Shown here one piece after another: positions 16,238 to 23,714 of a stretch of 64,000 nt of DNA (position 1 is the first letter of the stretch; every line of letters begins with the position of its first letter). The position numbers and the translations under genes are program-made. The stretch spans positions 4,092,001-4,156,000 of the forward strand of contig NZ_CP108032.1 of NCBI RefSeq assembly GCF_036169555.1, written 5' to 3'. This stretch comes from Streptomyces sp. NBC_00306. GTDB lineage: Bacteria; Actinomycetota; Actinomycetes; Streptomycetales; Streptomycetaceae. The notes beneath the pieces are model-generated. The model worked only from the letters and a program-made list of their open reading frames with translations. It did no database searches and was not told the DNA's origin.

Positions 16238-18010
16238 GTGAACGCGTCGACGAAGATCCGGGCCGGTGCCCGGGCGGGTTGGTCCTGGATGGCCGCCCCT
16301 GAGCTGTGGTCGCCGCGGCGGACTGCCGGTGAGGTGGTCCTCGGGCTGGTGCTGGGTGTCATGGCGGCCGGTACCGAAGAGCTGATGGGCAGCGAAGGGG
16401 CACGTCTGCTCGCCGTCGGTGCCGCCGCCACGCTGCTCTCCCTGTTGCGGCGCCGGATGCCCACCCCCGTACTGCTGGTCACCGCGCTCCTTGCGCCGCT
16501 GGTGAGCGGGTTCGCGCCGCTGCTGCTGATCGTCGGCTGGTCGGCCGGGCGCCGGATCGTCGGTGCCGGGCGGGTGATGGCGGCGTTCACCGTGGCGTAC
16601 GCCCTCTTCATCGGCACCACGCTGCTGGAGGGCTGGGCCCCCTCGGCGACTCTGACCCTGGTGCTGCTGTCCACGCTGTACTTCCTCGCGACGACGCTCG
16701 TGCCCGGGCTCGCCAGCCGCTACTGGACCCAGCGGCGGACCCTGCTGCACGCACTCCAGGAGCGCAACGCGCAGCTGCTGCGCGAGCGGGCGATGGTCGC
16801 CGGGCAGGCCCGGCTGATGGAGCGGCAGCGCATAGCCCAGGACATGCACGACAGCCTCGGGCACCAGCTCGCGCTGATCTCGGTGCACACGGGGGCGCTG
16901 GAGGTGGACCCGCAGCTCACCCCGCAGCAGCGGGAGGCGGTCGGCGTACTGCGGAACGCGTCCGTGACGGCCATGCACGAACTGCGCGAGGTCGTCGGCA
17001 TCCTGCGGGACGGGGTCGAGGCTCCGTCGGCGCCGGTGGACGACTCGGGGCGCGTCACGCGGGGGACTGCCGGCATCGAGGGACTCGTGGAGGCAGCGCG
17101 GGCCGCGGGGAACGAGGTGGAGCTGCGTCGCGCCGGCGACGAGCGGCCGCTCGCGGCGGCGGCCGACCATGCCGCCTACCGCATAGCCCAGGAGGCGCTG
17201 ACGAACGCGTACAAGCACGCTCCCGGCGCCCGGATCGACGTGGAGCTGCGTTACGAGCCGGACTCCCTCGTCGTGGAGATCGTCAGCGGGCCGGTGGACG
17301 CGGCGGTCCGGGGTGCGGTCGTCAGCGGGGGGCAGGGGCTCACCGGGCTGCGTGAGCGGGCGCGGCTGGTGGGCGGGATCGTCCATGCCGGTCCGGCGAG
17401 TGGCGGCGGCTTCCGGGTGGCGGGGATGCTCCCGTACGGCGTGGTCGAGGCCACGCCGCTCCTCGCGGCCGAGGACGATTTCCATCAGCAGTCGCCGAGG
17501 GCCGTCTACGACGACGGCGTTCCGGTCATGGACTGGAGCGTCACCGGTCGACTTCCCGTGCGCGACGGGCAGGGAGAGCCTCTGGGCGGCCAATGGGCAT
17601 ATCCGGGCGGGCAGTTGACCTTCCCGGGTGCCGAGGGGCGGAGCAGGGCCGGCGGGATCGCCATGGGGTGCGGGATCGCCCTGGCGGCCCTGCTGGTGCT
17701 CGGGGCCGCCGCGATCTTCGGGCTCTTCTTCCTCGTCGGGTCGATGGACGAGGGGATGATCGACCCCGCCGAGTACCGCAGCGTGCGGATCGGGGACGAC
17801 GAGGACGCGGTGCGGGACCGGCTGCCTCCCGGCGACTCGATCATGACCACGGGACTGAGCGGGAAGGGCCCGAAGGAGCCGGAGGGCTCCGAGTGCTTGG
17901 TGCTGATGTCGTCGGATGTCGGGGACAGCATGGAGACCGAGCCGGTGTTCCGGTTCTGCTTCCGGGACGGCAAGCTGATCGAGAAGAAGGCGTACGACGT
18001 CGTTCGGTAG
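16238..18010 (+). CDS. NarL-family sensor histidine kinase with extra C-terminal membrane and exported domain
   Basis: 590 residues. The N-terminal 160 residues hold about five membrane helices. The HisKA_3 dimerisation helix carries the phospho-acceptor His204 in ERQRIAQDMHDSLGHQ, and the HATPase domain (about 300-400) has AQEALTNAYKHA and GQGLTGLRERA. A linker leads to a further membrane helix (about 471-502) and about 88 residues predicted outside (EYRSVRIGDDEDAVRDRLP... with two Cys), resembling small lipoprotein-like BamE/SmpA folds by pattern only. The partner is the response regulator 191 bases downstream. A sensor placed after the ATPase domain is unusual. GTG at 16238 is the first start; the signal is unknown. 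Confidence 0.9.
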   Translation: MNASTKIRAGARAGWSWMAAPELWSPRRTAGEVVLGLVLGVMAAGTEELMGSEGARLLAVGAAATLLSLLRRRMPTPVLLVTALLAPLVSGFAPLLLIVGWSAGRRIVGAGRVMAAFTVAYALFIGTTLLEGWAPSATLTLVLLSTLYFLATTLVPGLASRYWTQRRTLLHALQERNAQLLRERAMVAGQARLMERQRIAQDMHDSLGHQLALISVHTGALEVDPQLTPQQREAVGVLRNASVTAMHELREVVGILRDGVEAPSAPVDDSGRVTRGTAGIEGLVEAARAAGNEVELRRAGDERPLAAAADHAAYRIAQEALTNAYKHAPGARIDVELRYEPDSLVVEIVSGPVDAAVRGAVVSGGQGLTGLRERARLVGGIVHAGPASGGGFRVAGMLPYGVVEATPLLAAEDDFHQQSPRAVYDDGVPVMDWSVTGRLPVRDGQGEPLGGQWAYPGGQLTFPGAEGRSRAGGIAMGCGIALAALLVLGAAAIFGLFFLVGSMDEGMIDPAEYRSVRIGDDEDAVRDRLPPGDSIMTTGLSGKGPKEPEGSECLVLMSSDVGDSMETEPVFRFCFRDGKLIEKKAYDVVR

Positions 18011-18048
18011 GTTCGGGGCGGTGGGTGCACGTCCCGTGGGCGTGGCCC

Positions 18049-18160
18049 GGTGGATGACGGGTGGTAGGTGCCCGGCGGTGGGTGCCGCTCGGTAGGTGCC
18101 GGGTGGTAGGTGTCGTTTGGTAGGTGTCGGGCGGCGGGTGTGAGTCGGTAGGCCGCGTTC
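18049..18160. repeat. 14-bp tandem repeat array, eight units
   Basis: Eight consecutive 14-bp units start at 18049, 18063, 18077, 18091, 18105, 18119, 18133 and 18147, with consensus GGTRGGTGYCGGGT; the last two are degenerate. The array lies between the histidine-kinase stop and the response-regulator start. The period is not a multiple of three and the array is not translated in either gene. Confidence 0.85.
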
Positions 18161-18201
18161 GATGTCGGCCGGCGGATACGGGTGGGTGTGAAGTGGACGG
18201 G

Positions 18202-18882
18202 ATGGCGCCGGCGGGGGTGCCCGGAGCGCCGATCCGGGTCGTCATCGCGGATGACGAGCCGCTGATCAGGGCGGGAATCCGGATGATTCTGACGTCGGAC
18301 CCCGGGATCCAGGTCGTGGCCGAGGCGGCGAACGGACGCGAGGCGGTCGACATGACACGGGCGCACGGCGCCGACGTGGTGCTGCTCGACATCCAGATGC
18401 CGGTCATGGACGGCCTCACGGCGGTGGGGGAGCTGCGCAGGGCGGTCCCGACAGCACGGGTCATCGTGCTGACGACCTTCGGTGAACGGGACAACGTCCT
18501 GCGGACGCTGGAGTCCGGTGGCGCCGGGTTTCTGCTGAAGGACACCGCGCCCGCGGAGCTCATCGGAGCCGTACGGGCCGCTGCCGCCGGTGACGCGTAC
18601 CTCTCCCCCGGTGCGACGCGGCACGTGGTCGACCAGCTGGCGTCCGGGCGGGCGGCTGCGCGCAGCGAGGAGGCGCGGGCCCGCGTGGCGGGGCTGAGTA
18701 CCCGGGAGCACGAGGTGCTGGCGCTGCTGGGCGAGGGGCTGTCCAATGCGGACGCCGGAAAGCGGCTGCATATGAGCGAGGCCACGGTGAAGACCTACGT
18801 GAGCAGGATTCTCGCGAAACTGGAGTGCGAAAACCGGGTGCAGGCGGCGTTGCTGGCCCGGGATGCGGGGCTCGGCGGCTGA
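18202..18882 (+). CDS. NarL/LuxR-family response regulator
   Basis: 226 residues: receiver domain (about 10-130) with acidic pocket IADDEP, phospho-acceptor Asp63 in LLDIQMPVMDG, Thr in VLTTFGE and Lys in LLKD; then a LuxR-type HTH at about 160-222 (LSTREHEVLALLGEGLSNADAGKRLHMSEATVKTYVSRIL). It should bind DNA when phosphorylated by the kinase upstream. ATG at 18202 gives a standard N-terminus; an in-frame GTG at 18193 is possible. Confidence 0.93.
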   Translation: MAPAGVPGAPIRVVIADDEPLIRAGIRMILTSDPGIQVVAEAANGREAVDMTRAHGADVVLLDIQMPVMDGLTAVGELRRAVPTARVIVLTTFGERDNVLRTLESGGAGFLLKDTAPAELIGAVRAAAAGDAYLSPGATRHVVDQLASGRAAARSEEARARVAGLSTREHEVLALLGEGLSNADAGKRLHMSEATVKTYVSRILAKLECENRVQAALLARDAGLGG

Positions 18883-19009
18883 GCTGCCGGCTGCGAGGCG
18901 TGGGGCTGAGGGTCTGAGCCGTCAGTCGACTGGTTGCCGCGTGACGTGGTTCAGGACCGGTGGTGGGTGGGTGCTTTGGCCATCAGGGGGCGCGTTGGCG
19001 GGCGCGGAC

Positions 19010-19023
19010 GTTTCACGTGGAAC
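19010..19023. other. parS-like site, one mismatch
   Basis: GTTTCACGTGGAAC, 13 of 14 matches to the streptomycete ParB site GTTTCACGTGAAAC. It lies 13 bases before a perfect site in the gap between the response regulator and the azoreductase gene. Confidence 0.75.
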
Positions 19024-19036
19024 GTCCGCACTGACT

Positions 19037-19050
19037 GTTTCACGTGAAAC
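19037..19050. other. parS site, perfect
   Basis: GTTTCACGTGAAAC, an exact palindromic match to the ParB-binding consensus used in Streptomyces chromosome segregation, where sites cluster around oriC. It is intergenic, 42 bases beyond the azoreductase stop. Confidence 0.92.
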
Positions 19051-19091
19051 GTCCGCTGAGGCCGGCGCCCGGGGCGCGCCCCCTGGGCTGA

Positions 19092-19706
19092 TCAGGCAGC
19101 GAAACGCGCGGCCAGTGTCTTGCCCTTCTCCGCGGCATCGTCGAGCGCCTTGGTCTTCGAGGCGTCGGCGAGCGGGATGAACTGCGCCATCTCCGGCTTG
19201 GAGCGGGCCAGCGTCATCTCCGGAACGATGAAGTCGACCGTGGCGCCGAGCATGCCGGTGAACACCTTCTCCAGGTAGTTCTGCACGAATTCGAAATCCT
19301 CGCGCGGTGTTCCGGGGGCGTAGGAGCCACCGCGGCTGGCGACCACCGTGACCGGGGTGCCGGCCACCGGGCCGTCGGGCGTACCCGCGTTGTGGCCGAC
19401 GATGATCACCTGGTCCAGCCATGCCTTGAGGGTGGACGGGATCGTGAAGTTGTACATCGGTGCGCCGATGAGGACGGCATCCGCCGCCTCCAGCTCGGCG
19501 GCGAGCTCCGCGCGCAGTTCGTTCTCGACCCCGGCAGAGACGGCCGCGAAGTCCAGGTGGGGCAGGGGTGTGGCGGCGAGGTCGCGGTAGATGACCGTGC
19601 CGTCCGGGTGCTGCTCCTGCCAGGCCTGCACGAAGGCAGCGGTGATCTCGCGGGAGGCCGATCCCTGAGGGAAGAGGGCGGAGTCGAGGTGCAGCAGCGT
19701 GGCCAT
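19092..19706 (-). CDS. azoR: FMN-dependent NADH-azoreductase (AzoR family)
   Basis: 204 residues, flavodoxin-like fold: LLHLDSALFPQGSASREIT binds FMN phosphate, GAPMYNFTIPSTLKAWLDQV is the family signature, and SRGGSY is a second FMN loop. It reduces azo dyes and quinones by two-electron transfer with NADH. ATG at 19706 is chosen over 19718 because GGAG lies six bases upstream of it. It is divergent from an HxlR regulator with 103 bases between them, the arrangement of quinone/electrophile-responsive azoR loci in Bacillus. Confidence 0.92.
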   Translation of the reverse strand: MATLLHLDSALFPQGSASREITAAFVQAWQEQHPDGTVIYRDLAATPLPHLDFAAVSAGVENELRAELAAELEAADAVLIGAPMYNFTIPSTLKAWLDQVIIVGHNAGTPDGPVAGTPVTVVASRGGSYAPGTPREDFEFVQNYLEKVFTGMLGATVDFIVPEMTLARSKPEMAQFIPLADASKTKALDDAAEKGKTLAARFAA

Positions 19707-19766
19707 GAGGTTCTCCATGAGGGGGGTAGTGAAAATCTGTGCGTACCTATGGATATCACAGTAGCT

Positions 19767-19781
19767 TACTCTTCATAAGTA
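19767..19781. promoter_or_regulatory. Candidate HxlR operator between azoR and hxlR
   Basis: TACT-N7-AGTA (19767-19770 and 19778-19781) resembles the TACT...AGTA boxes bound by YodB/HypR-type HxlR regulators. GTACCTA is also repeated directly at 19743 and 19779. The gap is AT-rich compared with the rest of the window. Confidence 0.45.
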
Positions 19782-19809
19782 CCTAGCCTCGGCGCAGTAG
19801 TCTGGAGGC

Positions 19810-20163
19810 ATGGCGGAACACAGCGAAGAGGCGTGCAGGCGGGTCGACGGGGGGATCGCGCGTGTCTTCGAGCTGTTCGGCAAGCGGTGGACCGGGCCGA
19901 TCGTCTCCGTGTTGATGCAGCGCGCCGTGCACTTCGCGGAGCTGCGCCGGGCGATCCCGGGCATCAGTGAACGGATGCTCTCCGACCGGCTGGCCGAGCT
20001 CGCGGCCGCGGGGCTGGTCCTGCGGGAGGTCGACGAAGGACCGCCGCTGCGGGTCGCCTACCGGCTGACGGCGGCCGGGACCGCGATGGAGCCCGCCCTC
20101 AAGGAACTCGGCCGGTGGGCCGACGAGCATCTGCCCAGGGATCGAGAGGCCGGGACCTGCTAG
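19810..20163 (+). CDS. HxlR-family transcriptional regulator
   Basis: 117 residues, a single winged helix: FELFGKRWTGPIVSVLM, FAELRRAIPGISERMLSDRLAELAAAGLV and a wing with YRLTAAG. A lone Cys9 (EEACRRVDGG) sits where redox-sensing HxlR proteins such as YodB carry their reactive cysteine; Cys117 is the last residue. By analogy it represses the divergent azoreductase until its cysteine is modified by quinones or diamide-like oxidants. Confidence 0.9.
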   Translation: MAEHSEEACRRVDGGIARVFELFGKRWTGPIVSVLMQRAVHFAELRRAIPGISERMLSDRLAELAAAGLVLREVDEGPPLRVAYRLTAAGTAMEPALKELGRWADEHLPRDREAGTC

Positions 20164-20212
20164 GTCGCGTCCAGCGGTCCTGTCCGGGGGTGCTGGCCGT
20201 CGGGCTTCTGGA

Positions 20213-20656
20213 TCAGTGCTGCCGCGGGCCCTCGGCGGCGGAGTTGTAGCGCAGGAGGTAGTCGGCGAAACGGTCGAGATCCTCGGCAGGCCAGTCGGCC
20301 AGACGCTCCTGATAGGCGGCGCGGCGACTGGCGTGTGTGGAGGCGAGCGCAGCGGATCCCGCGGCGGTGGGGTGCAGCACCTGGACGCGGTGGTCGGCCG
20401 GATCGGCTCTGCGCTCGACCAACCCGAGCTTCTCCAGTGCCGAAACCTGCCTGCTGACCGTCGACTTGTCGAGCATGTAGTGCGACGCGAGGTCGGTCGC
20501 CCGGCAGCCCTGCTGATCATGGATGTGGGACAGCAAGGTGTACGAGACGAACGGCAGCTCGGGATGGAGACGGGCGGCCGCCGCGCGGGCCCGTCGGGCG
20601 AAGGCCGTCAGCTCGCGCTGAATGGTGTCGATGGAGCTGTCCCGTGCGCGTGACAT
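20213..20656 (-). CDS. MarR-family transcriptional regulator
   Basis: 147 residues with the MarR winged helix (LSHIHDQQGCRATDLASHYMLDKSTVSRQVSALEKLGLVERRADPADHRVQVLHPT). ATG at 20656 follows GAGGAGG. It converges on the HxlR gene (49 bases between stops). A 15-bp palindrome 19 bases upstream of the start is its likely own operator. The ligand is unknown and it has no obvious partner gene besides the divergent DUF2252 gene. Confidence 0.92.
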   Translation of the reverse strand: MSRARDSSIDTIQRELTAFARRARAAAARLHPELPFVSYTLLSHIHDQQGCRATDLASHYMLDKSTVSRQVSALEKLGLVERRADPADHRVQVLHPTAAGSAALASTHASRRAAYQERLADWPAEDLDRFADYLLRYNSAAEGPRQH

Positions 20657-20674
20657 GCCGCCTCCTCGCCTTCA

Positions 20675-20689
20675 GTTGCACGGTACAAC
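20675..20689. promoter_or_regulatory. Candidate MarR operator
   Basis: GTTGCACGGTACAAC is an inverted repeat with arms GTTG-AC/GT-CAAC and one mismatched pair, placed just upstream of the MarR start. MarR regulators usually bind such 15-20 bp palindromes at their own promoter. Confidence 0.55.
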
Positions 20690-20782
20690 GTGTGGTGCGC
20701 CCGCCGGCCGCCTTGCCCGGCGCGGGATGCCCGCTCAGTCCTCCCGGGTGGTGATCGCCGCAGGCTGTGGAGTTTTCCGGGG

Positions 20783-20791
20783 TTATCCACA
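20783..20791 (+). promoter_or_regulatory. Isolated DnaA box
   Basis: TTATCCACA, an exact consensus box in the 216-base gap between the divergent MarR and DUF2252 genes. Confidence 0.5.
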
Positions 20792-20872
20792 GGGGCAGAC
20801 GCCCATCGGCACGCGGCGGTACGGTCAAGGGCACTTGATGTTGAAGGATCGGGACGACGGGGGCAGGACGCC

Positions 20873-22378
20873 ATGGGTGACGCAGAGACGGTGCAGCGGA
20901 CGGACACCAGCGGACTGGGGCCGGAGTCGGCGGGGACGTCCAGCGCCAAGGGCGGGGGCCGTATCCCGGTGGTGCCCGGCTTCGCCCGGCGCAAGGGCGG
21001 GCAGGGCGTCACCGGGGTCGCACCGGCCACGCGGTCGCCCAAGCAGGAGGGCAAGGCGCTGCGTGATCGGGTTCCGCGCTCCTCGCACGACTCGCTGGTG
21101 CTGGCGGTGGACCGGCCGGACGCGGTCGCCGCCGTCGAGGAGTCCAGCCGGGGCAGGGTGCCGGGGCTGACACCGATACGGGTGGGGCGGATGGCCGCCT
21201 CGCCGTTCGCCTTTCTGCGCGGCTCGGCCGGGCTGATGGCCCACGATCTCGTGGGCACCCCGGTCACCGGAGTGAGCGCCCAGCTGTGCGGCGACGCGCA
21301 CGCGGCGAACTTCGGCATCTACGGCGATGCCCGCGGGAACCTGGTCATGGACCTCAACGACTTCGACGAGACCGTCGTCGGCCCCTGGGAGTGGGACCTC
21401 AAGCGGCTCGCTGTCTCGCTGGTGCTGGCGGCGCGCGTCGCCGGTGCCGACGAGGACGTCTGCCGTGCGGCCGCCTTCGACACCGTGGGCGCCTACCGGC
21501 GCACCATGCGCCTGCTGGCGCGGCTGCCCGTGCTGGACGCCTGGAACGCCATCGCGGACGAGGAGCTCGTCTCCCACACGGACGCACGCGACCTCGTCGG
21601 CACCCTGGAGCGCGTCTCGGAGAAGGCGCGGAAGAACACCAGCGCGCGCTTCGCCGCCAAGGCGACGGAAGGAGTCTCCGAGGACGGCGGCGAGACCTGC
21701 CGCTTCGTGGACGCGCCTCCGGTGCTGCGGCGGGTGCCCGACGCGGAGGCCGCTGCGGTCGCCGCGTCGCTGGAGGAGTACCTGGGCACGGTGTCGGAGG
21801 ACCGGCTGCCGCTCCTCGCGCGCTACGAGATCCACGATGTCGCCTTCCGTGTGGTGGGCACGGGAAGCGTCGGCACCCGTTCGTACGTGGTGCTGCTGCT
21901 CGACCACCGGGGTGAGGCACTGGTGCTCCAGGTGAAGGAGGCCCGGCCCTCGGCGCTGCTGCCGTGCCTGGAGGCCGCCGGCTTCGAGGTGCCCGAGGTG
22001 GAGCACGAGGGCCGCCGCGTGGTCTTCGGACAGAAGCGGATGCAGGTGGTCAGCGACATCCTGCTGGGCTGGACGACGGTCGACGGACGGCCGTTCCAGG
22101 TACGGCAGTTCAGGAACCGCAAGGGCAGTGTGGACCCCGCCGCGCTCACCGCCGACCAGTTCGACGACTACGGGCGGATGACCGGCGCGCTGCTGGCCCG
22201 GGCCCACTCCCACAGCGCCGACCCGAGGCTCCTCGCCGGCTACTGCGGCAAGAACGAGGAGCTGGACGAGGCGGTGGCCGGCTTCGCGATGCTCTACGCG
22301 GACCGCACGGAAGCCGATCACGAGGAGCTGCTGGCGGCGATCAAGAGCGGGCGGATAGCCGCTGAGCTGGGTGTGTGA
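20873..22378 (+). CDS. DUF2252 domain protein (kinase-like fold)
   Basis: 501 residues. A disordered, basic N-terminus (about 1-75) precedes the DUF2252 domain: FAFLRGSAGLMAHDL, QLCGDAHAANFGIYG, MDLNDFDETVVGPWEWDLKRLAVS and VGTGSVGTRSYVVLL. GDAHxxNFG and DFDE...WDLKR resemble the catalytic loop and metal site of aminoglycoside/choline-kinase-like phosphotransferases, so a phosphotransfer role is plausible but unproven. ATG at 20873 is used; the open frame continues upstream without homology. It is followed 33 bases later by the J-like protein gene. Confidence 0.9.
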   Translation: MGDAETVQRTDTSGLGPESAGTSSAKGGGRIPVVPGFARRKGGQGVTGVAPATRSPKQEGKALRDRVPRSSHDSLVLAVDRPDAVAAVEESSRGRVPGLTPIRVGRMAASPFAFLRGSAGLMAHDLVGTPVTGVSAQLCGDAHAANFGIYGDARGNLVMDLNDFDETVVGPWEWDLKRLAVSLVLAARVAGADEDVCRAAAFDTVGAYRRTMRLLARLPVLDAWNAIADEELVSHTDARDLVGTLERVSEKARKNTSARFAAKATEGVSEDGGETCRFVDAPPVLRRVPDAEAAAVAASLEEYLGTVSEDRLPLLARYEIHDVAFRVVGTGSVGTRSYVVLLLDHRGEALVLQVKEARPSALLPCLEAAGFEVPEVEHEGRRVVFGQKRMQVVSDILLGWTTVDGRPFQVRQFRNRKGSVDPAALTADQFDDYGRMTGALLARAHSHSADPRLLAGYCGKNEELDEAVAGFAMLYADRTEADHEELLAAIKSGRIAAELGV

Positions 22379-22411
22379 CACCGGGCGCCACCACGCCCGT
22401 AGGCTGGCCGG

Positions 22412-23242
22412 GTGACCCAGGATGCACCCGGCGGCCGGACGACCCGGAGCGACGAAGAGCAGGACGTGCCCCCGAGGCCGGAGGCGCGGCTGGAAAAAGC
22501 CGTGTACGCGGCCGAGCAGGCGCTGATCGAGTTCGAGATCGCTCTGGAGACGTTCCGGGTGGAGGTGGAGAACTTCTCCCGGCTGCATCACCAGAAGCTG
22601 GGCCCGATGTATGCGCGCCTCGACGAGCTGGACGCCCAGATCGCCGAGGCCAAGGCCTCGGCGAGCGGTGATCCGGAGGATCTGCGCAAGGCGCAGGAGG
22701 CCCGGGCGATGGTGATGCCGATGCCCGGCGTCGACGAGCTCTTCCACAACTGGATGGACTCCGACGGCCTCTCCCCCGAGGCTGCCGCGATGCTCAACGA
22801 CCAGCCCGTCCGGGCGCCGAAGCGGGTGCGGCCGAGCGAGGAGGCTCGCAAGCTCTACCGCGAGCTGGCGCGCAAGGCGCACCCGGACCTGGCGCAGGAA
22901 GAGGCGGAGCGTGCCCGCCGCGAGGAGTTCATCACCCGCGTGAACGCCGCATACGCGCTCGGGGACGTGGGGCAGCTGCGCGAGCTCGCCGACGAATGGG
23001 CGGCCGGGCCGGTGCCCGAGGCCCGGCTCAGCGAGAGCGAGGAGCTCTACGCCCGGCTGGAATGGCTCTCGCAGCGCAAGGAACTGCTGGCTGCCGTGGC
23101 CCACGAGCTGGAGGAGAGCGCGATCGGCGCCATGCTCCGGATGGCTCCGGAGGATCCGGACCGGCTGCTCGAGGAGATCGCCGAGCAGCTGCTCGCACAG
23201 GTCGCCGAGCGCGAACGGGAACTGGCCGGGCTGGTGGAGTAG
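22412..23242 (+). CDS. J-domain-like coiled-coil protein
   Basis: 276 residues, almost wholly helical. Residues about 25-75 form an acidic coiled coil (LEKAVYAAEQALIEFEIALETFRVE, written here in family form). A degenerate J-domain lies at about 145-195 (EEARKLYRELARKAHPDLA, with the HPD tripeptide), and a further coiled coil at about 205-275. HPD is the DnaK-stimulating motif of DnaJ proteins. Glycine-rich and zinc domains are absent. It may be a specialised co-chaperone. GTG at 22412 follows the DUF2252 gene. Confidence 0.8.
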   Translation: MTQDAPGGRTTRSDEEQDVPPRPEARLEKAVYAAEQALIEFEIALETFRVEVENFSRLHHQKLGPMYARLDELDAQIAEAKASASGDPEDLRKAQEARAMVMPMPGVDELFHNWMDSDGLSPEAAAMLNDQPVRAPKRVRPSEEARKLYRELARKAHPDLAQEEAERARREEFITRVNAAYALGDVGQLRELADEWAAGPVPEARLSESEELYARLEWLSQRKELLAAVAHELEESAIGAMLRMAPEDPDRLLEEIAEQLLAQVAERERELAGLVE

Positions 23243-23310
23243 GTTTTTCGAGGCCGTCCGGATTCCCGCCGCGACCGCGCGTCGCGTACCCACGAGAGAA
23301 GGCATGACCC

Positions 23311-23655
23311 ATGAATTTCGCCCCGCTGCCGTCGGTGGACGTTGCGACCGTGCCGGCCGACGGCCTGGTGCTGGACGTCCGGGAGGACGACGAGTGGGCG
23401 GCCGGGCATGTCGAAGGCGCACTGCATGTGCCCATGAGCGACTTCGTCTCGCGCTTCGGTGAGGTGACCGAGGCCGTGAGCGAGGGACACCGGGCGTATG
23501 TGATGTGCCGGGTCGGCGGCCGGTCGGCGCAGGTCACCCAGTACCTGGTGCAGCAGGGGATCGACGCGGTGAACGTCGAGGGCGGGATGCTCGCCTGGGA
23601 CGGCGCCGGGCGCCCGATGGTCACGGACAACGGATCCCCGGCGTTCGTCCTCTGA
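23311..23655 (+). CDS. Single-domain rhodanese-like protein
   Basis: 114 residues. The rhodanese signatures LVLDVREDDEWAAGHVEGALHVPM and the active-site loop CRVGGRS with catalytic Cys are intact. It should transfer sulfane sulfur in the cytoplasm; donor and acceptor are unknown. ATG at 23311, 68 bases after the J-like gene, with an AGAGAAGG upstream. Confidence 0.93.
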   Translation: MNFAPLPSVDVATVPADGLVLDVREDDEWAAGHVEGALHVPMSDFVSRFGEVTEAVSEGHRAYVMCRVGGRSAQVTQYLVQQGIDAVNVEGGMLAWDGAGRPMVTDNGSPAFVL

Positions 23656-23671
23656 AGCGCCTCTGCTGATC

Positions 23672-23696
23672 CCTGGCCCGTCCCGGTGGGACCAGG
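23672..23696. terminator. Possible terminator between rhodanese and acyl-CoA dehydrogenase genes
   Basis: CCTGGCCC pairs imperfectly with GGGACCAGG (one bulge) between two convergent stops. There is no U-tract. Confidence 0.4.
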
Positions 23697-23714
23697 CGCT
23701 CGTCTGCCGTCGGT

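Noticed and set aside
18049..18160. CRISPR array
   Set aside because: The 14-bp units are contiguous without spacers and there are no cas genes.
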